A stretch of 8,783 nucleotides of DNA, from contig JAEXSY010000403.1 in the NCBI GenBank assembly GCA_023440105.1, forward strand, positions 1 to 8,783, read 5' to 3'. The notes below the pieces were generated by a model. The model ran no database searches, had not been told where the DNA came from, and saw nothing but the letters and a program-made list of their open reading frames with translations. This DNA is from Bacillota bacterium (GTDB lineage: Bacteria; Bacillota; Clostridia; Clostridiales; Clostridiaceae). The position numbers and the translations under genes are program-made. Each line of letters starts with the position of its first letter. Within the stretch, counting starts at the first letter, position 1. Of the stretch, positions 1 to 6,204 are shown piece by piece.

Positions 1-41
1 CTATGAGTATATTCCGTGGATAAGTACAAAGGAGAAATGGT

Positions 42-752
42 ATGATAATAGAGAAAAAGATAGTAAAGGGAAGGTTTTTAAACAGACCTAATAGATTCCA
101 AGCTTATGTTGAACTAGAGGGTGAGTCCTTAATGGTTGCTGTACCTAATACAGGGAGGTGCAGAGAGATACTTATACCTGGAACAGAGGTATTGCTCCGA
201 GAAGGAACAACACCTAAGAGAAAAACACCCTTTGACCTTATTGGAGGCTATAAAGGGGATATGCTGATTAATATAGATTCCCAGGTACCTAATAAAGTGG
301 TAGAGGAAGCTTTATTGATGAAAAAAATCAAACCCTTAAAAGATTATAATGTGGTTTTAAGGGAAAAATTTTTTGGTAGCAGCAGATTTGATTTTAAGCT
401 TCAGATGGAGCCTCATAATAATAAAGAGCTCCCAGTGGAATATTTCCTGGAAGTAAAGGGAGTAACCCTGGAGGAGAATGGCTTAGCCATGTTTCCTGAT
501 GCACCTACTATAAGAGGGGCAAGGCATCTAAAGGAGCTTGTAGAAGCAAAAAAGCAGGGCTATGGAGCAGGGGTATTATTTCTCATTCAGATGGAAAAGG
601 TAGAAAGCTTTTCACCTCATGACGAGAGAGATCCACTCTTTGGAGAAGCCTTAAGATATGCAAAGAAACAAGGAGTCCAGGTATTTGCCTATAATAGTAT
701 AGTTACGGAAAACTCTATAACTCTTGATAAAGAAATACCTGTTATTTTATAA
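42..752 (+). CDS. sfsA: SfsA family protein (sugar fermentation stimulation protein homologue)
   Basis: The 236-residue product matches the SfsA family over its full length, and the size is normal for the family. Visible family motifs are PNTGR (35-39), SRFDF (114-118), EVKG (137-140) and the stretch FPDAPTxRGxRHLxEL (151-166). SfsA is known as an N-terminal OB-like domain followed by a PD-(D/E)xK nuclease-like domain; here D117, E137 and K139 are the likely acidic/lysine core residues. The name comes from E. coli, where overexpression stimulated maltose use; the biochemical role is still unclear, with nucleic-acid binding proposed. The ATG start follows AAAGGAGA (28-35) at a good distance. 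The upstream promoter lies outside the window. The next gene begins 59 bases downstream behind its own candidate promoter, so sfsA is probably the last gene of its transcript. Family assignment is secure; function is not. Confidence 0.95.
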   Translation: MIIEKKIVKGRFLNRPNRFQAYVELEGESLMVAVPNTGRCREILIPGTEVLLREGTTPKRKTPFDLIGGYKGDMLINIDSQVPNKVVEEALLMKKIKPLKDYNVVLREKFFGSSRFDFKLQMEPHNNKELPVEYFLEVKGVTLEENGLAMFPDAPTIRGARHLKELVEAKKQGYGAGVLFLIQMEKVESFSPHDERDPLFGEALRYAKKQGVQVFAYNSIVTENSITLDKEIPVIL

Positions 753-757
753 AATCA

Positions 758-785
758 TGTAACTTTTAACCTTGTTAAGCGAATA
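758..785 (+). promoter_or_regulatory. Candidate ECF-type promoter of the sigma/anti-sigma operon
   Basis: TGTAAC (758-763), followed after 16 bases by CGAATA (780-785), has the layout of extracytoplasmic-function promoters: an AAC-containing -35 and a CG-starting -10. It sits in the short gap before the ECF sigma gene, the usual place for an autoregulated promoter. No convincing housekeeping -35/-10 pair was seen in the gap. The -10 is CGAA rather than the more usual CGTC or CGTA, so the call is moderate. Confidence 0.45.
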
Positions 786-811
786 AACTATGAAAGATTA
801 GGAGGATAATA

Positions 812-1363
812 ATGAATGACGACAGAGAGCTATATAAAAGGTTTCTAGAAGGGAGTATAGATGCCTTTGAAGAGCTTGTTATAAAGCATAAGGACAGCCT
901 AATCTTTTTTATAGAAAGGTATATAAAGGATTTTCAAACGGCAGAAGATATAGCACAGGAGGTATTCGCTAACGTATTTGTCTTTAAAGAGAAATATAAC
1001 CCTCAATATTCCTTCACAACTTATATATATACAATAGCTAGAAATAAGGCAATAGACTATATAAGGAAGAATAAAAGGACTTATCTTATAGATCATAGAG
1101 ACTATCATAATCTTTCAGGAGACTATAAGCTGGAGGAAGCAATCTTAAAAAAGGAAGAGAAAAAAGAGCTCCTGCAGGGCCTTACTACCTTAAAAGAAGA
1201 GCAGCAGATAGCTATTTATCTTGTAGACTTTATGGATATGAGCTATAAGGAGGCCATGAAAATAATGCACAAAACCTTACCACAATTTAAGATTCTTCTT
1301 TATAGAGCAAGGAAGGCTCTCAAGGTGAGACTTGAGAAGGAGGGGTTTGAGTATGAAGAGTAA
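812..1363 (+). CDS. ECF-type RNA polymerase sigma factor (sigma-70 family)
   Basis: The 183-residue protein has the two-domain plan of ECF sigma factors. Region 2 spans about residues 7-90, with AEDIAQEVF (44-52), which contacts core polymerase, and FTTYIYTIARNKAIDYIRK (68-86), which reads the -10. Region 4 spans about 118-175, with a helix-turn-helix around 143-170 ending in LLYRARKAL (162-170). No region 1 or 3 is present. The protein would direct polymerase to a small regulon and be held inactive by a membrane anti-sigma factor, for which the overlapping next gene is the candidate. The start follows AGGAGG (800-805) with six bases of spacing. The last codons overlap the next gene by 11 bases, suggesting translational coupling. 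An ECF-like promoter upstream suggests autoregulation. The ECF subgroup and the inducing signal cannot be told from the sequence. Confidence 0.93.
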   Translation: MNDDRELYKRFLEGSIDAFEELVIKHKDSLIFFIERYIKDFQTAEDIAQEVFANVFVFKEKYNPQYSFTTYIYTIARNKAIDYIRKNKRTYLIDHRDYHNLSGDYKLEEAILKKEEKKELLQGLTTLKEEQQIAIYLVDFMDMSYKEAMKIMHKTLPQFKILLYRARKALKVRLEKEGFEYEE

Positions 1364-1946
1364 TAAAGAGTTTTTAGAAGGTGTCTATAAAAAGGTAGAG
1401 GAAATTGAGAATATAAACAGTGCTGATGAAAGGAAGAAACCTTTCGCTATAAATCTTAGGACAGCAGCCGCAGCTGCAGCAGTAATAATCTTAATCCCTT
1501 TTTCTATGAGAATCTTTGAGAGTACAGATAAGCCTTCCATAAAGTCCATTCCAGGAGAACAGGTCATTATGGAAGCTCAGGAAAAGGGAACTATGCAAGA
1601 GAGCAGCGAAATTGAGGATATTATTTTCTCTAGCTCTCTAATAGCTATTGGAGAAGTAACTTCTCTAGAGGATAGTACTCTATATATAAAGATTTCTCAT
1701 AAACTAAAAGGAATAACTGAGGATAATATCATTAGTGTTTCCCTACCTCTAGATATTGATATTAATCCTTCTGAAGAGGTGCTGGTTTTCTTAAGAGAAA
1801 CGGAAGCCTCAAGTTATATGCTGACAGATAGTTCTAATAGCCTTTTTGAGCTTTATACCGTCATAGATAACACTAAAGTATTTAGGTCCTTAGAGGGCTT
1901 TGAGCTCACTCTTGAGGAACTTGACAATTTAATTCGCGGAGGTTAA
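1353..1946 (+). CDS. Putative one-pass membrane anti-sigma factor
   Basis: I chose the ATG at 1353 (197 residues) over an in-frame TTG at 1332 because AAGGAGGGG (1337-1345) lies seven bases before it, and the N-terminus MKSNKEFLEGVYKKVEEIE looks natural. The cytoplasmic part is short (about 1-35), followed by one membrane helix (about 36-54) that begins with an alanine run, then about 140 residues outside. The zinc-binding HxxxCxxC motif of ZAS anti-sigma factors is absent; there are no cysteines at all. The outer part contains SLIAIGEV (95-102), KLKG (117-120) and EEVLVFLRE (141-149), a beta-rich pattern resembling small OB-fold/NTR-like modules seen in clostridial envelope proteins (inference). 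The role as anti-sigma rests on position, overlap with the sigma gene and topology, not on a recognised domain. It probably senses an envelope signal and releases the sigma factor. Confidence 0.72.
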   Translation: MKSNKEFLEGVYKKVEEIENINSADERKKPFAINLRTAAAAAAVIILIPFSMRIFESTDKPSIKSIPGEQVIMEAQEKGTMQESSEIEDIIFSSSLIAIGEVTSLEDSTLYIKISHKLKGITEDNIISVSLPLDIDINPSEEVLVFLRETEASSYMLTDSSNSLFELYTVIDNTKVFRSLEGFELTLEELDNLIRGG

Positions 1947-1950
1947 CAAA

Positions 1951-2496
1951 ATGAAAAAAGTAATTTCTTTATTATGTGCTGGAGTTTTAGCTTTAGGAGT
2001 ATTCACTGGATGTACTTCTGGCAAGAACAATAAGGAAAGCTATGAATCTGGAAAGCTTCCAGAAATTTTAGCTGCTGTAAAGGAGGAATTTGGAGACATG
2101 TATTATCCAAATGTATCCCAAGAACCACAGGAAATAGAAAGCCTGTATGGAATTAAAGCAGATAGCTATGAAGATGCCTTTGCTGAGGTGCCTATGATCA
2201 ACGTAAATATTGATACCTTCATAGGAGTAGAAGCTAAGGAGGGTAAGGCTCAGGAAATTGAAGAGGCATTAAATGCCTATAAAGATAAAGCAATTAACGA
2301 GGATCTTCAATATCCAATGAACTTACTTAAGCTTAAAGGCTCTAAGGTATATACAAGAGGAAATTATGTATTCTTTATCTGTATTGCACAGCTTCCTCAA
2401 GAAATGATGGAAAGCACCGATGAAGAGGCTCAGATTAAGTCCATTGAGGAAGGTAACGATAAGGCTATAAAAGTTATAGATAGCATTTTAAAATAA
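1951..2496 (+). CDS. Secreted lipoprotein, DUF4358-like
   Basis: The 181-residue protein starts with a type II signal peptide: MKK, a hydrophobic core (4-17) and FTGC with the lipidated cysteine at residue 21. The -3 residue is phenylalanine, slightly off the usual leucine. A Ser/Gly/Lys/Asn linker follows. The mature domain resembles DUF4358 lipoproteins of clostridia, with INVNIDTFIGVEAKEGKA (residues 84-101), a helix-rich middle and YVFFICI (about 138-144). No enzyme motif is visible and the function is unknown. It begins four bases after the previous stop, with GGAGG (1938-1942) lying within the end of that gene, so it is co-transcribed and coupled. Being in an ECF operon, it may be a regulon product at the membrane surface or may modulate signal sensing (inference). 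A hairpin terminator follows directly. Confidence 0.8.
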   Translation: MKKVISLLCAGVLALGVFTGCTSGKNNKESYESGKLPEILAAVKEEFGDMYYPNVSQEPQEIESLYGIKADSYEDAFAEVPMINVNIDTFIGVEAKEGKAQEIEEALNAYKDKAINEDLQYPMNLLKLKGSKVYTRGNYVFFICIAQLPQEMMESTDEEAQIKSIEEGNDKAIKVIDSILK

Positions 2497-2504
2497 CAAG
2501 GCTT

Positions 2505-2534
2505 ATGCCACCGAGGAAGCTTCTTCGGTGGCAT
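2505..2534 (+). terminator. Hairpin terminator after the sigma operon
   Basis: ATGCCACCGA (2505-2514) pairs perfectly with TCGGTGGCAT (2525-2534). The stem extends inward with one G-T wobble and two further pairs to a four-base loop. The following tract is TATTATATA, poorer in T than a classical terminator. It begins eight bases after the lipoprotein stop codon and would separate the sigma operon from the O-acetylation pair. Confidence 0.75.
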
Positions 2535-2558
2535 TATTATATAAAATGAGGTGAGATT

Positions 2559-3980
2559 TTGGTATTCAGTAGCCTTCTATTCTTATTTATATTTTTACCC
2601 CTGGCTCTTTTCAGTTATTTTATACTTCCTAAGAGATATAGAAATCTGCAGCTATTTATAGCTAGCCTTATTTTTTATGCCTGGGGAGAGCCTATATATA
2701 TATCCTTGATGCTTTTCTCCACGGTAATGGATTATTTTCATGGAATACAGGTTCATAGGAGTCTTGAGATAGGTAATAAAAAGAGAGCTAGGATTTTTCT
2801 TGTATCGGATTTAATAATTAATTTAGGCCTTTTATGTTTTTTTAAATATGGTGATTTTATAATACAAAATATTAATTTAATCTTTAAAACTAATATCCCC
2901 CTTTTAAATCTCCCTTTACCAATAGGTATTTCCTTTTATACCTTTCAAACCATGTCCTATACTATAGATCTTTATAGAGGAGAGGTTGATCTTGCAGATA
3001 ATATTATAGACTTCGGTGCCTATGTAGCAATGTTTCCACAGCTTATTGCAGGACCTATAGTAAGGTATAAGGAAGTATATAAGGAGCTCTTGAAAAGGGA
3101 GGAAACCTTTGTTAATGTTGCCTATGGTATAAGAAGATTTATACTGGGCCTTGGAAAGAAGGTGCTTTTTGCCAACAATATAGGTCTCCTCTGGGAGGAG
3201 ATTTCCTCAAAGCCTTTGGGAGAGCTTTCCGTAGCAGGGGCGTGGCTAGGAATAGTAGCCTTTGCACTTCAGATATACTTTGATTTCTCCGGCTATTCTG
3301 ACATGGCTATAGGTCTTGGGAGAATATTTGGCTTTAATTTTTCCGAGAACTTCAATTATCCTTATATATCTCAAAGTATTACAGAGTTCTGGAGAAGATG
3401 GCACATTTCTCTTGGAACCTGGTTTAAGGAAAATGTCTATATCCCTCTAGGAGGGAATAGAAAGGGTTATATAAAGCAGCTGAGAAATATATTAATAGTA
3501 TGGCTCTTAACAGGAATATGGCACGGAGCAAGCTGGAACTTTCTATTGTGGGGAGGATACTTTGCTTTTTTCCTTATTATAGAGAAGGTTTTTCTTCTTA
3601 AGCTTCTTAATAGAGTTCCTTCATTTTTTAGAGGTAGCTATGCTCTGTTTATAGTCCTCTTAGGCTGGGTAATCTTCGCCTTTGATGATTATTCCTTAGG
3701 AATTGACTATCTAAAGGCACTTTTTGGAATGTGGAACAATAGCTTTATCGATAATAATGCCATATATCTTATTTATACCAATGGATTACTAGTTATAGCT
3801 CTTATTATCGGGAGTACTCCTATTCCAGGAAGGATAGCTGAAAAATTTCTTCATAGATATAGGACAAGAGAACTGCTGGTAAGTGTTATGGAAAGCTTAA
3901 TTCTAATGATGATTTTTTTCCTATCTATAGCCTTTATTGTGGACAGTACCTATAATCCATTCTTATATTTTAGATTTTAG
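2559..3980 (+). CDS. MBOAT family membrane O-acyltransferase (AlgI-like)
   Basis: This 473-residue polytopic membrane protein belongs to the AlgI/DltB-type branch of the membrane-bound O-acyltransferases. Family signatures include the start MVFSSLLFLFIFLP, FYAWGEP (39-45), PIGISFYTFQ (121-130), FPQLIAGPIVRY (159-170), YFDFSGYSDMA (240-250), FWRRWHISL (277-285) and TGIWHGASWNF (318-328). H322 is the expected catalytic histidine and H282 the second conserved one. Such proteins pass an acyl group, usually acetyl, across the membrane to an extracytoplasmic partner that modifies a polysaccharide. The start is TTG, preceded by AGGTGAG (2549-2555); it is favoured because it gives the conserved N-terminus and no in-frame ATG or GTG fits. 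The adjacent DHHW gene is the expected partner. No clear promoter was found between the terminator at 2505-2534 and this start, so some readthrough is possible. The acceptor polymer cannot be told. Confidence 0.95.
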   Translation: MVFSSLLFLFIFLPLALFSYFILPKRYRNLQLFIASLIFYAWGEPIYISLMLFSTVMDYFHGIQVHRSLEIGNKKRARIFLVSDLIINLGLLCFFKYGDFIIQNINLIFKTNIPLLNLPLPIGISFYTFQTMSYTIDLYRGEVDLADNIIDFGAYVAMFPQLIAGPIVRYKEVYKELLKREETFVNVAYGIRRFILGLGKKVLFANNIGLLWEEISSKPLGELSVAGAWLGIVAFALQIYFDFSGYSDMAIGLGRIFGFNFSENFNYPYISQSITEFWRRWHISLGTWFKENVYIPLGGNRKGYIKQLRNILIVWLLTGIWHGASWNFLLWGGYFAFFLIIEKVFLLKLLNRVPSFFRGSYALFIVLLGWVIFAFDDYSLGIDYLKALFGMWNNSFIDNNAIYLIYTNGLLVIALIIGSTPIPGRIAEKFLHRYRTRELLVSVMESLILMMIFFLSIAFIVDSTYNPFLYFRF

Positions 3981-3989
3981 GAGGGAGCC

Positions 3990-5120
3990 ATGAAAAGTAA
4001 GATAATAACTATATTATTTATTGTATTATTAGGAGGACTGTCTATTGTCAATCTTCTCACTCCTAAAAGAAGCTTTTCAGAAGGTGAAAATCGCTTTCTT
4101 GCACAAAAGCCTAATCTCACCTTAGAGTCTATTCTTAACAACACCTTTTCTAAGGAATATGAGAAATATATTACAGACCAGTTCGCCCTTAGAGATATGT
4201 GGGTTTCTGTAAAGAACAAGGTGGAAATATATTTGGGAAAGAAGGATAATGGAAGAGTATACTTTGGTAAAGAAGGATATTTAATAGAAAAGCATTCTGA
4301 GGAAGACATAGATAAGGAGCTTATAAATAAGAATATATCATATATTAAGAAGTTTATAGAAGAAATTGAGGAGGTTGTCTCTCGGGATAATATAAATATG
4401 ATTATTGCCCCAACTATTGATGGGGTTCAAAAGGATAAGCTTCCTGATTATGCAGAGGTTTATAATCAGGAGGAGCTTCTAAGTTCCCTGGAGGAGAGTT
4501 TTTCTCATATAAACTATATCGATGTTAAAGAGGCCTTAGAGAGGAATAAAGATAAATATATCTATTATAGAACAGATCATCACTGGACCACCTATGGGGC
4601 TTTCCTTGCTTATAGGGAATGGTGTGATAATAAAGGAATTGCCGTAGATATTAATGATTATAATATACAGACAGTAACGGAGGATTTTTTAGGAACTACC
4701 TATGCCCAGGCTAATCTCCTTCTAGGTACTCCTGATACTATAGATATTTACGAGCCCGTAGAAAAGGTAGATTACACTTTGGAGTTTAATCTTGGTGAAA
4801 AGGTCACCGATACTCTTTATGATTATTCAAAGCTTGAGGGAAGAGACAAATACGGGATTTTTCTAGGTGGCAATGATCCTATAGTTAAAATAAAGAGCAG
4901 TAATGAAAATGGAAAGAAGCTTATAGTTATTAAGGACTCCTACGGAAATTCCTTTGTTCCCTTTCTGGCCCAGGATTATGAAGAGATACATGTTATAGAT
5001 TTGAGATATTATAATGGAGAGGTTAGAAAATATATTGAGGATAATGATATTAAGGAGGTATTGTTTTTATATAATACCATAAGCTTTATTCAGGATAGAA
5101 ATTTTATAAAGCTAAAATAA
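3990..5120 (+). CDS. DHHW family protein (AlgJ/AlgX-like O-acetyltransferase partner)
   Basis: The 376-residue protein has an N-terminal membrane anchor or uncleaved signal (about residues 4-23) and an extracytoplasmic domain. It carries the family motif TDHHWTTYGAF (195-205), with D196 and H198 as likely catalytic residues, and a candidate nucleophile S317 in IKDSYGNSF (314-322), together resembling the Ser-His-Asp set of AlgJ/AlgX SGNH-like enzymes. FLGGNDP (291-297) and LPDYAEVY (151-158) also fit the DHHW family. With the MBOAT protein it would O-acetylate an exported or wall-attached polysaccharide. The Shine-Dalgarno sequence GGAGGGAG overlaps the stop codon of the MBOAT gene and the start is nine bases on, so the two are coupled. 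Full length with no visible defect. The substrate is unknown; teichoic acid, capsule or exopolysaccharide are all possible. Confidence 0.92.
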   Translation: MKSKIITILFIVLLGGLSIVNLLTPKRSFSEGENRFLAQKPNLTLESILNNTFSKEYEKYITDQFALRDMWVSVKNKVEIYLGKKDNGRVYFGKEGYLIEKHSEEDIDKELINKNISYIKKFIEEIEEVVSRDNINMIIAPTIDGVQKDKLPDYAEVYNQEELLSSLEESFSHINYIDVKEALERNKDKYIYYRTDHHWTTYGAFLAYREWCDNKGIAVDINDYNIQTVTEDFLGTTYAQANLLLGTPDTIDIYEPVEKVDYTLEFNLGEKVTDTLYDYSKLEGRDKYGIFLGGNDPIVKIKSSNENGKKLIVIKDSYGNSFVPFLAQDYEEIHVIDLRYYNGEVRKYIEDNDIKEVLFLYNTISFIQDRNFIKLK

Positions 5121-5144
5121 AAAAATGATAGTTATTTCACAAGG

Positions 5145-5182
5145 TTTTAAACTTTTATTTCCTATGTTAGAATATATATAAT
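5145..5182 (+). promoter_or_regulatory. Candidate promoter of the Nudix gene
   Basis: An extended -10, TGTTAGAAT (5165-5173), lies 17 bases after a weak -35, TTTTAA (5145-5150). A perfect TATAAT also occurs at 5177-5182 without a good -35. Either would put the start point a short distance before the Nudix Shine-Dalgarno. No hairpin terminator was seen after the DHHW gene, so readthrough from upstream is also possible. Confidence 0.35.
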
Positions 5183-5217
5183 AGTAAAGGAAGATAATGA
5201 CTAACAGGAGGATGGTT

Positions 5218-5721
5218 ATGAAGTATGTTTATTGTCCGGCATGCGGTAAAAAGTTAACTTCAAAGTATAGCTATGATGAAGGAAATATTCCCTCCTGTGA
5301 TCATTGTAATATACTGTATTTTGATACTCCTAAGCCTACAGTGGTAGTTGCTGTGATAAAGGATGATGAAATACTCCTTTTAAAGCAGAGCTATATATAT
5401 AAAAATTCAAAGGTATTAGTTTCTGGATATGTGTCTCAAGGAGAGACTGTAGAGGAAACTGTGGGCAGAGAGGTGCAGGAGGAAACGGGGATAGCTATCA
5501 AGGATATAAAATATTTAGGAAGCTGCTCTATTCAGGAAAAGGATCTTTTAATGCTCACGTATATGGCAAGATATAGCAGTGGTGACCTTGTAAAGTCTCA
5601 GGAGGTAGAGGGTGTAGAATGGGTCAAAATCACCGATGCCCTTAGTCAGATGGAAGAAGACTTAGTAGGTAGGGCAGTTGTAAAAAAGGTTCTTAAGGAG
5701 CTTTCCAAAGAGAATTCCTGA
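5218..5721 (+). CDS. Zinc-ribbon Nudix hydrolase
   Basis: The preferred start is the ATG at 5218 (167 residues): AGGAGG (5206-5211) is six bases upstream. In-frame ATGs at 5197 and 5212 would lie before or against that site. Residues 6-30 form a zinc ribbon (C6xxC9 and C27xxC30). The Nudix fold follows from about residue 40 and holds a perfect Nudix box at 70-92: G70, E76, R84-E85, E88-E89, G91, I92. These residues bind the divalent metal for hydrolysis of nucleoside diphosphate-linked substrates. A zinc ribbon before the Nudix domain resembles NudC NADH pyrophosphatase, but the SQPWPFP motif diagnostic of NudC is absent after the box and the protein is shorter, so the substrate is open. It faces the minus-strand genes across a shared terminator. 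Confidence 0.9.
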   Translation: MKYVYCPACGKKLTSKYSYDEGNIPSCDHCNILYFDTPKPTVVVAVIKDDEILLLKQSYIYKNSKVLVSGYVSQGETVEETVGREVQEETGIAIKDIKYLGSCSIQEKDLLMLTYMARYSSGDLVKSQEVEGVEWVKITDALSQMEEDLVGRAVVKKVLKELSKENS

Positions 5722-5782
5722 GAGTGCCCGAGAAAGTCCATATTATATTGATAATTTTTGTTTATATAAATAACAAGTATAT

Positions 5783-5825
5783 ATAATAGGAGCCTGGTGA
5801 AGTAATTTCTCCAGGCTCCTATTAT
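5783..5825. terminator. Convergent hairpin, probable bidirectional terminator
   Basis: Fifteen bases at 5783-5797 pair perfectly with 5811-5825, with core AGGAGCCTGG / CCAGGCTCCT. The 13-base loop has a possible inner three-pair stem (GAA/TTC). It lies between the convergent ends of the Nudix gene and the minus-strand 115-residue gene. Flanks are AT-rich on both sides but have no long T run, so termination strength is uncertain. Confidence 0.8.
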
Positions 5826-5856
5826 TAAGTATATGAAACTATGCTTTTTATGACTT

Positions 5857-6204
5857 TTAATTTCTGCGGGTAATAACCAGAGTTAGTTTATTCTTTTCAT
5901 ACTTATACTCTACCGTATCTATCATTATGCCAATAAGTGATAGATTATTATCCTCATCCTCGCCGCTGAGCTGCCAGTAATAGGATTCCAATTCGTGCTG
6001 TCGTGGAGTGCTTAGTAGTTTAAGCTCTCTATATAGCTCTTCCTGATTGGTAGAAGTAATTATTGCAGAAATACATATAGTTACCTTATCCTTTTCCTCT
6101 TTTAGGTTTATATCTACATCCGATGCACCCTTATGCATATAGAAGGATAATAATTCACTGATAATCCTTATATTGATAGGATTAATATTTTTGTTAGCTT
6201 TCAT
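5857..6204 (-). CDS. Small protein of unknown function, partner of the DUF1576 protein
   Basis: The 115-residue soluble protein has no signal peptide or membrane helix. I do not recognise a named family. Its pattern alternates: SELLSFYMHKGASDVDI (residues 16-32), then the beta-like KVTICISAII (40-49), a polar middle (50-88), then LIGIMIDTVEYKYEKNKLTLVIT (89-111) ending the protein. The first and last stretches resemble the start (ELxxNAxKHGA..I.I) and end (GLxIM......G.L.I.I) of GHKL ATPase domains, but the key N-box asparagine and the glycine-rich lid are missing, so ATP binding is not expected (weak inference). The start overlaps the DUF1576 gene by 11 bases, with GAGGGGAAG in front of the ATG, so the two are translated together. 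It is likely a cytoplasmic accessory or regulator of the membrane protein. Confidence 0.75.
   Translation of the reverse strand: MKANKNINPINIRIISELLSFYMHKGASDVDINLKEEKDKVTICISAIITSTNQEELYRELKLLSTPRQHELESYYWQLSGEDEDNNLSLIGIMIDTVEYKYEKNKLTLVITRRN

Noticed and set aside
1..41. Possible tail of an upstream gene before sfsA
   Set aside because: Frames end at different nearby positions and too few codons are visible to choose one; only the sfsA ribosome site (28-35) can be supported.
899..1108. 69-codon minus-strand frame inside the sigma factor gene
   Set aside because: A shadow of a strongly supported coding gene; its hydrophobic content comes from reading AT-rich codons in reverse.
1385..1567. 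60-codon minus-strand frame with an alanine run
   Set aside because: The alanine run mirrors the GCA/GCC-type repeats encoding the membrane helix of the anti-sigma gene; no independent support.
2546..2554. ATG-AGG-TGA mini-frame just before the MBOAT gene
   Set aside because: It encodes only two residues and coincides with the Shine-Dalgarno AGGTGAG; probably accidental.
3977..4309. 110-codon open frame on the minus strand
   Set aside because: It is antisense to the start of the DHHW gene, with no plausible ribosome site and no recognisable protein pattern.
5121..5164. Terminator after the DHHW gene
   Set aside because: No stem of useful length or GC content was found between 5121 and the Nudix promoter candidate.
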